A stretch of DNA of 8,505 nt from Oscillospiraceae bacterium (lineage in GTDB: Bacteria > Bacillota > Clostridia > Oscillospirales > Oscillospiraceae). The notes below the pieces were generated by a model. It was not told the origin of the DNA. It did not search any database and saw only the letters and a program-made list of their open reading frames with translations. Where the stretch lies: NCBI GenBank assembly GCA_020025345.1, contig JAHHSH010000066.1:1-8505 (forward strand), in the 5' to 3' direction. The position numbers and the translations under genes are program-made. Of this stretch, positions 1-5,719 are shown in pieces. Numbering within the stretch: the stretch's first letter is position 1; every line of letters starts with the position of its first letter.

Positions 1-9
1 GCCAAAATC

Positions 10-27
10 GGTGATTGCAATATCACC
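10..27. repeat. Short inverted repeat near the left edge
   Basis: GGTGAT (10-15) and ATCACC (22-27) are perfect inverted arms around a 6-nt loop. The middle contains the palindrome ATTGCAAT. It lies just before the terminator at 31-66, so it may be a second hairpin in the 3' end of an upstream transcript or an operator remnant. The upstream gene is outside the window, so its role cannot be assigned. Confidence 0.35.
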
Positions 28-30
28 CGA

Positions 31-66
31 AAAATCCTAAAGCCAAAACGGCTTTAGGATTTTTTT
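31..66 (+). terminator. Intrinsic terminator of an upstream unit
   Basis: An 11-bp perfect stem (ATCCTAAAGCC at 34-44, GGCTTTAGGAT at 50-60) closes an AAAAC loop and is followed by a run of T to 66. The A-run before the stem (31-33) pairs with the T-run, so it could also work on the - strand. It should end transcription from a gene left of the window. Confidence 0.9.
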
Positions 67-206
67 GTTCCCTTTTTTAGCCGAAGTTCTGGAATTCCCA
101 CCGCCAAAAAAAGTAGTGTCCCTCCCCTTCTCAAACGAGATCCCTGTAAATTTTAACGGAAGTATAACGCACAAGTTTCTCCTGCAGCACGGCACATATC
201 AACGCC
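67..206. other. Intergenic stretch with no recognisable content
   Basis: About 140 bases lie between the terminator and the promoter at 207. An open frame of 75 codons starting at 65 crosses this stretch. It has no ribosome binding site, runs through the promoter and resembles no known protein, so I do not call it a gene. I see no RNA motif here. Together with the leader that follows, bases 1-420 carry no gene. Confidence 0.5.
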
Positions 207-235
207 TTGACACGCCACCTTTTTTCCGATACAAT
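207..235 (+). promoter_or_regulatory. Sigma-70/SigA promoter of the CorC-like gene
   Basis: TTGACA (207-212), a 17-bp spacer and TACAAT (230-235) make a near-perfect housekeeping promoter. Transcription should start near 241-243. That leaves a leader of about 180 nt before the ATG at 421, long for a gene with a normal ribosome binding site. Confidence 0.85.
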
Positions 236-292
236 AAGACAAATTTCTGGAAAGATAAGGATGGTGATGGTATTCATGGACAGTTCGGGTAG

Positions 293-370
293 TGACGGTT
301 GTACCCCTTGTCATATAGCTTGGTTTGCTTGTGACCTGCTTATGCCCATTTTGCGGGAATAAGTATGTCA
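293..370 (+). promoter_or_regulatory. Structured 5' leader of the CorC-like gene
   Basis: The leader holds an imperfect stem-loop at 332-370: TGAC/GTCA outer arms (332-335/367-370), then CTTAT/ATAAG (339-343/359-363), then CCC/GGG (345-347/355-357) around a 7-nt loop. Other GTCA/TGAC copies at 310-313 and 293-296 could pair with each other or compete with the outer arm, so alternative folds are possible. It matches no riboswitch class I can recognise from memory; I compared it with the M-box and ydaO types. No clear T-run follows the hairpin, so if the leader regulates, control of translation or RNA processing is more likely than attenuation. Confidence 0.35.
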
Positions 371-420
371 ATTGATTCTTTTCTGTGCAAACCATTCTAT
401 ATTTATAAGGAGTTTACTTT

Positions 421-1665
421 ATGCTGAATAGTATCGTTGCTATGATCGTATGCGTTATTTTATCTGCCTACTTTTCCGCTACGGAAACCGCTTTTTCGTC
501 TTTAAATAAGACCCGCATCAAAGCGCTGGCCGAAGCCGGAAACCGCAAAGCAGTGCTACCGCTTGCATTGTCTGGAAATTATGATCGCTTGATCTCCACC
601 ATTCTCATCGGAAACAATATTGTCAATATTGCCGTGGCTTCTATTGGTACGCTGCTGTTTGTGAAGCTGCTTGACCCGGAAGTGGGCGCGTCGGTGGCCA
701 CTGTTGTGGTTACCATCGTCGTTCTCATCTTCGGTGAAATCACGCCCAAAAGCATCGCCAAAGATCATCCCGAAAAATTCGCCATGTTCTCGGCGCCGCT
801 GCTGCGCGTTCTGATTTACATTCTGATGCCTCTGAATTTCTTATTTGAGCATTGGAAGAGATTTGTCGGAAAGCTGTTTCGCGTAAGGGAAGACAGCAAG
901 ATGTCCCAGGAGGAGCTGCTGATGCTGCTCAGCGAGGTGCAGGAAGAGGGTTGTATTGACGAAAGCGAAGGAGAGCTTCTGAAAAATGCCGTGGAATTCG
1001 GCGAATTGGAAGCGCAGGATATTCTCACGCACCGGGTAGATCTGGAAGGGATCGAGCTCCATGCATCCAAAGAAGAAATCGCTCAGCGCTTCAAAGATTC
1101 CCACCACTCCCGTCTGCTGGTCTATGAGGAAACCATCGACAAAATCGTCGGTATTCTGCATCTGAAGGATTTCTATATAGGCACCGGCATTACCTCTGCG
1201 GAAGTGGCAGACATCATGTCCGCCCCCGTCTTTGTGTATCAAACCGAAAAAATCGATGCGCTGCTGCAAAAAATGCGCTCCGCCAGAACACATCTCGTTA
1301 TTGTAATCGACGAATACGGTGGTGTTTCGGGTATCGTGACCATGGAAGATATTCTGGAAGAGCTGGTGGGCGATATCTGGGATGAACACGATGAGATCCA
1401 AGAGGCGATCCAGCAAACCGGAGAACATATCTACACTGTAGACTGCGGTATCTCTCTGGCAGATTTCTGTGATTATTTCCATGTCAAAACCAATTCTGAC
1501 TGTGTTTCTCTTGGTGGATGGATCATGCAGTATATGGACTGCATACCGAATGAGGGAGATCAGTTCGACTTTGAAAACCTGACCATCACCATTGCCCAAA
1601 TCAACGATCATCGCATCGTGCGTGTGTATATTGAGGTTAAGGACACTACTTTTGCAACAAAGTAA
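421..1665 (+). CDS. HlyC/CorC-family transporter (DUF21, CBS pair, CorC_HlyC domain)
   Basis: This 414-residue protein has the family's standard layout. An N-terminal DUF21 membrane domain (about 1-150) has segments near 1-20, 56-80, 91-110 and 122-145 and the conserved motifs SATETAFSSL (19-28), GNNIVNI (64-70) and GEITPKSIA (105-113). Two CBS domains (about 200-325) follow, the second with DEYGGVSGIVTMEDILEELV (297-316), and then a C-terminal CorC_HlyC domain (about 335-410). Relatives are linked to Mg2+ or other divalent cation export (CorC, MpfA), with CBS domains binding adenine nucleotides. The older name haemolysin is misleading. The ATG at 421 is supported by AAGGAG at 407-412 with an 8-nt gap. 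It is driven by the promoter at 207-235. No terminator follows, so it is probably co-transcribed with the lipoprotein gene. Family is certain; the exact ion is not. Confidence 0.95.
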   Translation: MLNSIVAMIVCVILSAYFSATETAFSSLNKTRIKALAEAGNRKAVLPLALSGNYDRLISTILIGNNIVNIAVASIGTLLFVKLLDPEVGASVATVVVTIVVLIFGEITPKSIAKDHPEKFAMFSAPLLRVLIYILMPLNFLFEHWKRFVGKLFRVREDSKMSQEELLMLLSEVQEEGCIDESEGELLKNAVEFGELEAQDILTHRVDLEGIELHASKEEIAQRFKDSHHSRLLVYEETIDKIVGILHLKDFYIGTGITSAEVADIMSAPVFVYQTEKIDALLQKMRSARTHLVIVIDEYGGVSGIVTMEDILEELVGDIWDEHDEIQEAIQQTGEHIYTVDCGISLADFCDYFHVKTNSDCVSLGGWIMQYMDCIPNEGDQFDFENLTITIAQINDHRIVRVYIEVKDTTFATK

Positions 1666-1750
1666 AACCAAAACCTCCTTTATAAATTTCCCCGCTAAAC
1701 CACAAACAACCGGCATCCTCTTACACATTAAAAGAAAGTGGGTATCTCCT

Positions 1751-2230
1751 ATGAGCAAAATGAAACAAACAATTCTCTGCGCTCTGTCCCTTGTCTGCGT
1801 GCTGGCCGTTCTTGCAGGCTGCAATGTCCGCACCTCCATGGCCTACACCTTCTCCATTGATAACGGCGACTCCATCAAGATATCTCTGGATACCAGCGAC
1901 GATTACAAACTCACCTCGGACGTTCCTTTTGACATCACCCGCGACGGCGAAACCGTCTCCCGCGGTGTTTTCATCCACAGCGTTGCCTATGTCGAATATG
2001 CCAATGTTGCCCATAACGGCGAGAACGTCCAGTTCCTCGACTCCGGCAATAAGGACGGAAACGAGTATGTCTTTTGGAAATACAACGACGCGCAGGATGA
2101 CGAAAACGCGGAATACAACTACGCCATTTTGATCAAGGATTCCCATACCGGCATTATCCTCAGCAACGTCACCTCGGAGGAGTCTGCCAAAGAATGCTTC
2201 AGCAGATTGACCTTCTCCGTTGAAAACTAA
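1751..2230 (+). CDS. Small secreted lipoprotein of unknown function
   Basis: A 159-residue protein with a clear lipoprotein signal: basic start (MSKMKQ), hydrophobic core (about 8-20) and lipobox LAGC, with the lipidated Cys at residue 24. The mature part is acidic and polar, rich in Asp, Asn, Ser and Tyr, and looks like a compact beta-rich domain anchored outside the membrane. I recognise no family. I chose the ATG at 1751 rather than an in-frame upstream ATG at 1592. The upstream start lies inside the CorC-like gene and would bury the signal peptide. The ribosome binding site is weak (only GAAAGTGGG-like sequence near 1734-1742). The gap of 85 bases after the CorC-like gene has no terminator, so this gene is probably the second in that transcript. 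Confidence 0.8.
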   Translation: MSKMKQTILCALSLVCVLAVLAGCNVRTSMAYTFSIDNGDSIKISLDTSDDYKLTSDVPFDITRDGETVSRGVFIHSVAYVEYANVAHNGENVQFLDSGNKDGNEYVFWKYNDAQDDENAEYNYAILIKDSHTGIILSNVTSEESAKECFSRLTFSVEN

Positions 2231-2276
2231 GATTTGCCCACGGTCTATGCATCCGCGGTCTATGTCCCCAATCTTC

Positions 2277-2308
2277 AAAAGCAGCTCTCAAAAGAGAGCT
2301 GCTTTTTT
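2277..2308 (+). terminator. Intrinsic terminator after the lipoprotein gene
   Basis: A 13-bp perfect stem (2277-2289 with 2294-2306, core GCAGCTCTC/GAGAGCTGC) has an AAAA tetraloop and a T-run to 2308. It should end the CorC-like/lipoprotein transcript. The A-run on the 5' side could allow weak action on the other strand. Confidence 0.93.
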
Positions 2309-2393
2309 GTCCTCTCTCCCCGCTTTTCGCTGAAAATATCGGCCGCAAATTCTAACAAAAGTATTACATTTTCGTCACTTTTCCTTTTTTATG

Positions 2394-2422
2394 TTGAAAT
2401 TTATCTCCGTCCGTGCTATGTT
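2394..2422 (+). promoter_or_regulatory. Extended -10 promoter of the YwaF-like gene
   Basis: TTGAAA (2394-2399), a 17-bp spacer and TATGTT (2417-2422), with TGC just before the -10 giving an extended -10 element. The start site should be near 2429, about 64 nt before the chosen ATG. It lies past the terminator at 2277-2308, so the YwaF-like gene has its own unit. Confidence 0.75.
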
Positions 2423-2480
2423 AAGAAGCAGTTAATCTTATTTATCAAACACTTCCGCCGCACTGCGGCTGCGATTGAAC

Positions 2481-2485
2481 AGGGA
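2481..2485 (+). promoter_or_regulatory. Ribosome binding site that decides the YwaF-like start
   Basis: AGGGA lies 7 nt before the ATG at 2493. The in-frame TTG at 2475 is upstream of this site and has no ribosome binding site of its own, so the ATG is preferred. Confidence 0.6.
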
Positions 2486-2492
2486 ACATGTC

Positions 2493-3302
2493 ATGAAACC
2501 TTTTTCCTTTCTTTTGGAGAACTTCTTCACCCACAAAGATTTCCTGCCACCGGCCGATCAGATGCCGGGCACACTTTTTACCCCTTTGCACTTCGTCTTT
2601 GCCTCCATTTTGCTGATTCTTGTTATCTCCAGCGCCATCTATGTGGCAAAGCATCCACGCATCATTCGCCCCGTATTCACCGCGCTGTGGATCATACTGG
2701 TGGTACTGGAGGTGGTGATCGTCACCTGGGAGAGCCTCAGTGCCCGAAACCCCAGTTTTGACTTTCAAACCAATCTCTCCCTCTACCCCTGCAGTATTTT
2801 CATGTTCGTGATGCCTTTTGCCATCTGGGGACGCGGCTTCTGGAAGGACGTGGCCTGCGGCTATGTATTTACGCTGGGACTTTTGGGCTCGGCCATCAAT
2901 TTCTTCTATCCGGCCATTCGCCTCTCGGAATACTCCTGCATCTCCTTTGCAGGCTTCCACACCTATTTCTATCACGGGGCCATGCTCTTCACCTTTTTGG
3001 TGATGCTCCTGTCCCACTATTACTCCTATCACGCTGAACACTGGTGGGATCTCTTTACCCCCTGTATCGCGTCCCTGCTGGTATCCATCCCCGCCAACAT
3101 CATCAACTATTCCCCCATCCACGCCGATTATATGTTCTTCCGTGGACACTTCCCCCTGCTGATGGCCCTGTTCCCTAACGCTCCGGACTGGGCCGTGACG
3201 GTCGTGCTCTACGGCCTCTACATCTTCATCCCTGCCCTCTTCTTTTTACCGTCCTATCTGGTACACCTGCGGCAGAGAAAGTACGAAACTGTATTCGCAT
3301 AA
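2493..3302 (+). CDS. YwaF/TMEM164-like polytopic membrane protein (TIGR02206 type)
   Basis: A 269-residue membrane protein with about seven hydrophobic segments (roughly 31-50, 60-79, 98-112, 120-139, 160-176, 190-203 and 235-256). It has the hallmarks of the bacterial YwaF family: LYPC (97-100) at the head of one segment and FHTYFYHG (155-162) further on. The family is related to eukaryotic TMEM164, for which a conserved Cys and His are reported as acyltransferase active-site residues. Cys100 and His161 here are candidates for the same pair, but that is inference. The bacterial function is not established. The start is ATG 2493 rather than TTG 2475, because AGGGA at 2481-2485 is well placed for the ATG. 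The gene is a single-gene unit between a promoter at 2394-2422 and a terminator at 3325-3357. Confidence 0.88.
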   Translation: MKPFSFLLENFFTHKDFLPPADQMPGTLFTPLHFVFASILLILVISSAIYVAKHPRIIRPVFTALWIILVVLEVVIVTWESLSARNPSFDFQTNLSLYPCSIFMFVMPFAIWGRGFWKDVACGYVFTLGLLGSAINFFYPAIRLSEYSCISFAGFHTYFYHGAMLFTFLVMLLSHYYSYHAEHWWDLFTPCIASLLVSIPANIINYSPIHADYMFFRGHFPLLMALFPNAPDWAVTVVLYGLYIFIPALFFLPSYLVHLRQRKYETVFA

Positions 3303-3324
3303 GCATAAAATCCACATAGTAAGA

Positions 3325-3357
3325 CCCCGCTGCGACACATCGCAGCGGGGCCTTTTT
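3325..3357 (+). terminator. Intrinsic terminator after the YwaF-like gene
   Basis: An 11-bp GC-rich perfect stem (CCCCGCTGCGA 3325-3335, TCGCAGCGGGG 3340-3350) has a CACA loop and TTTTT at 3353-3357. It sits between two convergent genes. The - strand side lacks a T-run, so it is mainly a + strand terminator, although the hairpin may still protect the 3' end of the Crp/Fnr-type transcript. Confidence 0.9.
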
Positions 3358-3370
3358 GCTATTTCTGCCG

Positions 3371-4033
3371 TTATTCGTTGGCCAGCTGTTCCAGCCGTTT
3401 CCGGTCGGTGATCTCCACCGTGCCGCGCGTCAGCCGCACCCAGCCCTCATTCTGGAAGTAGCGCAGCATCCGGGTCACCACCTCACGGGCAGAGCCCATA
3501 TGCTTGCCGATGGTCTCATGGGTCACCTTGAGGATCTCACTGCCCTCCAGTGCTGTCTCCTCCAGCAAAAAGGATGCCAGCCGTTTATCAAAACTTTTCC
3601 ACATGATCTGCTCGATGAGCCACATAACCTCGGAAAATCGAGCTGCCATGATCTCATTGGTATAGTTCGCCACCGGGGCGGACTCCTCCATTACGGACTT
3701 ATATACATCCGGCGGAATCACCCAGAATTCGGTGTCCTTCTCCGTCTCAATGGTGATGTCAAACTGGATGCTCCGCATGATGCAGGACGCGGAAAAAAGA
3801 CAGATATCCATCTCAAACAGCCGATAAAGCGTGATCTCCCGTCCCTCATCCGACAGCATATAGGCCCGCAGCTGCCCGGAGTGGATCAGCAAAAGTCCCA
3901 CGCAGTCCAGCGAACCATTGTGGATCACTGTCCCTTTGGGCACCTTGCGGTACATGGCCGAATCCTCAATCTTACGCTGCTGTTCCGGCGTCAACTGCTT
4001 CCAAATCGGAAAATATTCTGCAATAGCACTCAT
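3371..4033 (-). CDS. Crp/Fnr-family transcription regulator
   Basis: A 220-residue protein of normal family length. An N-terminal cyclic-nucleotide-binding-type beta-roll (about 20-130) contains the KGTVIHNG turn and LLIHSGQLRAYMLSDEGRE. A long dimer helix (about 130-155) and a winged HTH follow, with recognition region THETIGKHMGSAREVVTRML (171-190) and FQNEGWVRLTRGTVEITD (193-210). The N-terminal [4Fe-4S] cysteines of true Fnr are absent. Instead it has Cys44 and a CLFSASC motif (78-84) in the sensor domain, so a thiol, metal or small-ligand signal is possible. I chose the ATG at 4033 because AAAGGGGGG (4042-4050) sits 8 nt upstream. A longer frame starting at 4141 would translate through the promoter. 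It is divergent from the cluster operon and probably controls it. Confidence 0.93.
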   Translation of the reverse strand: MSAIAEYFPIWKQLTPEQQRKIEDSAMYRKVPKGTVIHNGSLDCVGLLLIHSGQLRAYMLSDEGREITLYRLFEMDICLFSASCIMRSIQFDITIETEKDTEFWVIPPDVYKSVMEESAPVANYTNEIMAARFSEVMWLIEQIMWKSFDKRLASFLLEETALEGSEILKVTHETIGKHMGSAREVVTRMLRYFQNEGWVRLTRGTVEITDRKRLEQLANE

Positions 4034-4041
4034 CGTGGCAG

Positions 4042-4050
4042 CCCCCCTTT
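4042..4050 (-). promoter_or_regulatory. Ribosome binding site of the Crp/Fnr-type gene
   Basis: Read on the - strand this is AAAGGGGGG, 8 nt before the ATG at 4033. It fixes the start of the regulator and excludes the longer frame that begins at 4141. Confidence 0.7.
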
Positions 4051-4058
4051 TCCCTTGC

Positions 4059-4087
4059 AGTATAAAATAATCTTCCTCCAATGTCAA
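4059..4087 (-). promoter_or_regulatory. SigA promoter of the Crp/Fnr-type gene
   Basis: On the - strand: TTGACA (4087-4082), 17-bp spacer, TATACT (4064-4059). The start site should be near 4052, giving a leader of about 20 nt. Both hexamers and the spacer length are the same as in the divergent operon promoter, and the two -35 boxes are only 8 bp apart. Confidence 0.9.
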
Positions 4088-4095
4088 TAAAGTAT

Positions 4096-4124
4096 TTGAC
4101 ATATGCCAATAATAGGGATATACT
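4096..4124 (+). promoter_or_regulatory. SigA promoter of the DUF134/NifX/ATPase operon
   Basis: TTGACA (4096-4101), 17-bp spacer and TATACT (4119-4124). The start site should be near 4131, about 40 nt before the TTG start at 4171. The -35 box lies inside a palindromic element, which suggests strong repression under some condition. Confidence 0.92.
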
Positions 4125-4147
4125 ACAGTTGAAAACGGCATATGTCA
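4097..4147. promoter_or_regulatory. Inverted-repeat operator bracketing the operon promoter
   Basis: TGACATATGCC (4097-4107) and GGCATATGTCA (4137-4147) are perfect 11-bp inverted copies with centres 39 bp apart. Each is itself a near-palindrome around CATATG. The left copy extends to TTGAC-ATAT-GCCAA (4096-4109), close in layout to Fnr-type sites (TTGAT-N4-ATCAA). The left copy covers the -35 box and the right copy sits at about +7 to +17. This geometry suits repression by the divergent Crp/Fnr-type protein or by DUF134; which one binds is inference. Confidence 0.75.
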
Positions 4148-4155
4148 TAAATAAA

Positions 4156-4164
4156 AAGGAGGTG
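4156..4164 (+). promoter_or_regulatory. Strong ribosome binding site that fixes a TTG start
   Basis: AAGGAGGTG is nearly a full match to the 16S rRNA 3' end and lies 6 to 8 nt before TTG at 4171. It decides the start of the DUF134 gene. A perfect site paired with a weaker start codon is a common way to set moderate expression of a regulator. Confidence 0.85.
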
Positions 4165-4170
4165 TGTACG

Positions 4171-4539
4171 TTGCCAAGACCGAGAAAGTGCCGCCGTGTG
4201 TGCCGAATGCCGGACAACACAGCGTTTATGCCTGTCAACGGTGGGCAAGAGGATCGCACCGTGGTTTTGACAGTGGACGAGTACGAGGCACTGCGCCTCA
4301 TTGATAAGGTAGGACTCTCGCAGGAGGAGTGCGGCAGCTACATGAGCATCGCCCGCACCACCGTACAGCAGATCTATACCGTGGCCCGCAAGAAGGTGGC
4401 CGATGCACTGGTGGACGGACTGCCCCTGCGCATCGAGGGCGGCGACTATCAGTTATGTGAAGAGCAGGCGGAAAACTGCGGCTGTGGTCACTGCCGGAGA
4501 AACCGACAAAAGAAAACGGAACAGGAGGCTACAAAATGA
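4171..4539 (+). CDS. DUF134 family DNA-binding protein
   Basis: A 122-residue protein starting at TTG 4171, with a strong ribosome binding site at 4156-4164. It opens with the family signature PRPRKCRRVCRMP (2-14), then F-MP (19-21). The segment TVDEYEALRLIDKVGLSQEE (34-53) leads into a sigma-70 region 4-like helix-turn-helix (about 48-80, with SIARTTVQQIYTVARKKVAD). The C-terminus has a Cys/His cluster: Cys96, then CGCGHC (103-108). With Cys7 and Cys11 near the start this suggests a bound metal or Fe-S cluster. DUF134 (Pfam PF02001) proteins have no firmly established function but commonly sit beside NifX-type genes. Its stop overlaps the next start (ATGA at 4536-4539). I infer that it is the operon's own metal- or cluster-responsive regulator. 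An in-frame ATG at 4081 lies upstream of the promoter and is rejected. Confidence 0.93.
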   Translation: MPRPRKCRRVCRMPDNTAFMPVNGGQEDRTVVLTVDEYEALRLIDKVGLSQEECGSYMSIARTTVQQIYTVARKKVADALVDGLPLRIEGGDYQLCEEQAENCGCGHCRRNRQKKTEQEATK

Positions 4540-4886
4540 AAATTGCAATTCCCTTAGACGAGAATAAAAAAGATGTGTGCGTCACCTTTGGACGCGCCCC
4601 CTACTTCCTCTTTGCCCAGGACGGCAAGCAGGAGATTCTGGAGAATCCGGCAGCCCAGGCACAGGGCGGCGCCGGGATCAAGGCGGCACAGTTCCTCGTG
4701 GATCAGGACGCTGAAGTGCTCCTGACCGTCCGCTGCGGTCAGAACGCCAACGAGGTTTTCCAGGCCGCCGGTTTGAAAGTCTACCAGACGCAGGGCACGG
4801 ATGCACTGGAGAACGTGTCCGCCTTTACGGAGGGGAAACTTGCGGAACTGACCCACTTCCACGCAGGTTTCCAAGGCATCCAATGA
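4536..4886 (+). CDS. NifX/NifB-family iron-molybdenum cluster-binding protein (first copy)
   Basis: A 116-residue single-domain protein of the dinitrogenase FeMo-cofactor family (PF02579). Visible family features are the start MKIAIPLDEN, the FGRAPYF motif (18-24), GGAGIKAAQFLVDQ (44-57) and an RCGQNA turn (66-71), where a GPNA-like turn is usual. The fold is a small ribonuclease-H-like domain that binds Mo- or Fe-containing clusters in NifX, NifY and the Desulfovibrio orange protein. Cys15 and Cys67 and His107 and His109 are possible ligands. AGGAGG (4523-4528) is 7 nt before the ATG. The start overlaps the DUF134 stop and the end overlaps the next start (4883-4886), so translation is coupled. 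It is probably a carrier or scaffold for a cluster made or moved by the two ATPases. Confidence 0.93.
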   Translation: MKIAIPLDENKKDVCVTFGRAPYFLFAQDGKQEILENPAAQAQGGAGIKAAQFLVDQDAEVLLTVRCGQNANEVFQAAGLKVYQTQGTDALENVSAFTEGKLAELTHFHAGFQGIQ

Positions 4887-5719
4887 GGCTGGCCGTACTC
4901 AGCGGCAAGGGCGGCGCAGGCAAGACGCTGCTGGCAGTCAATCTGGCGGCGGCTGCCGGGCGCGCCGCCTATGTGGACTGCGATGTGGAGGAACCTAACG
5001 GCCGTCTCTTTTTGAAGCCGGAGGATGTTTCCACCCAGCCCGTCCACACGCTTCTCCCCGCTTTCGATCAGGAGAAGTGCAACGGCTGCCGCAAATGTGT
5101 GGATTTCTGCCGCTTTAATGCCCTCATCTATATCCGCCAGACGCCCAAGGTCTTTTCCGAGGTGTGCCACAGCTGCGGTGGGTGCCAGCTGGTCTGTCCC
5201 ACCGGGGCGATCCGGGAAGAGCCGCGCAGCGTGGGGCATCTGGAGCTGGGTCACCGGGGCGATTTACAGGTCGTGACCGGTATTCTCGATCCCGGCGAGG
5301 CATCCGGTGTGCCGGTGATCTCCGCAGCACTGGAGAGCGTTCGGGATTTTGATGGGCTCACCGTGGTGGACTGTCCCCCCGGCAGCGCCTGTTCTGTGAT
5401 GGAGAGCGTGCAGGAGGCGGACTATTGCCTGCTGGTAGCAGAGCCGACTGCCTTCGGTTTCCACAATTTCCGCATGGTCTATGAGCTATGTTCCCTGCTT
5501 GGGAAAAATTGCGGCGTAGTTATCAACAAGATGGATGCGCCCTATGAGCCCCTGGAAGTTTTCTGCCGGGAGCACGATCTCCCGATCCTCGCCCGCATTC
5601 CCTACGACCCCCACGCAGCCGCTCTGGCGGCGCAGGGGCAGCTGCTCTATGAAGCAGACGCAGGGATGGCACAGCAATTCCGGCAGATTCTCGCAGAGAT
5701 TGGAGGTGTCCGTCAATGA
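4883..5719 (+). CDS. MinD/Mrp-type P-loop ATPase with two [4Fe-4S] motifs (first copy)
   Basis: A 278-residue soluble ATPase. The deviant Walker A is SGKGGAGKT (7-15), the A' motif is VDCDVEEPN (31-39) and the Walker B is VVDCPPG (161-167). A ferredoxin-like insert carries two CxxCxxCxxxC sets: Cys66/69/72/76 and Cys95/98/101/105, the last followed by Pro, as in bacterial 2[4Fe-4S] ferredoxins. Such proteins are annotated as ATP-binding or (4Fe-4S)-binding ParA/MinD-family proteins, and pairs of them occur in the orange-protein operon of Desulfovibrio. Compared with the next gene, the first Thr of GGTGKTT is Ala and the last is Leu (GGAGKTL). No good ribosome binding site is visible before 4883, so translation probably depends on the ATGA overlap with the NifX-type gene. 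The likely job is nucleotide-driven assembly or transfer of a cluster, as a partner of the second ATPase. Confidence 0.95.
   Translation: MRLAVLSGKGGAGKTLLAVNLAAAAGRAAYVDCDVEEPNGRLFLKPEDVSTQPVHTLLPAFDQEKCNGCRKCVDFCRFNALIYIRQTPKVFSEVCHSCGGCQLVCPTGAIREEPRSVGHLELGHRGDLQVVTGILDPGEASGVPVISAALESVRDFDGLTVVDCPPGSACSVMESVQEADYCLLVAEPTAFGFHNFRMVYELCSLLGKNCGVVINKMDAPYEPLEVFCREHDLPILARIPYDPHAAALAAQGQLLYEADAGMAQQFRQILAEIGGVRQ

Noticed and set aside
65..292. 75-codon open frame between the first terminator and the CorC-like gene
   Set aside because: It starts in the terminator T-run, has no ribosome binding site and runs across the promoter at 207-235.
1673..1681. ACCTCCTTT, the complement of a perfect ribosome binding site, just after the CorC-like stop
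   Set aside because: On the - strand it reads AAAGGAGGT but no plausible gene follows it. It could pair with ribosome binding sites in the same RNA, but a chance match is as likely.
841..1839. 332-codon open frame on the - strand across the CorC-like gene
   Set aside because: It is antisense to a well-recognised gene, has no recognisable domain, and its translation is a His/Asp-rich composition typical of a shadow frame.
2241..2264. 9-bp direct repeat CGGTCTATG (2241-2249 and 2256-2264)
   Set aside because: Too short, and placed in the untranslated tail between a stop codon and a terminator. No sign of an insertion or a binding site.
2445..3149. 234-codon open frame on the - strand across the YwaF-like gene
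   Set aside because: The + strand frame has clear membrane segments and family motifs, a promoter, a ribosome binding site and a terminator. The antisense frame has none of these.
3356..4090. 244-codon open frame on the + strand across the Crp/Fnr-type gene
   Set aside because: It begins inside the terminator of the preceding gene and is antisense to a clear Crp/Fnr protein. No ribosome binding site or domain is visible.
4081..4170. Upstream ATG extension of the DUF134 gene
   Set aside because: The extension would place the start before the promoter. The TTG at 4171 has a near-perfect ribosome binding site and gives the conserved PRPRKCRRVC start.
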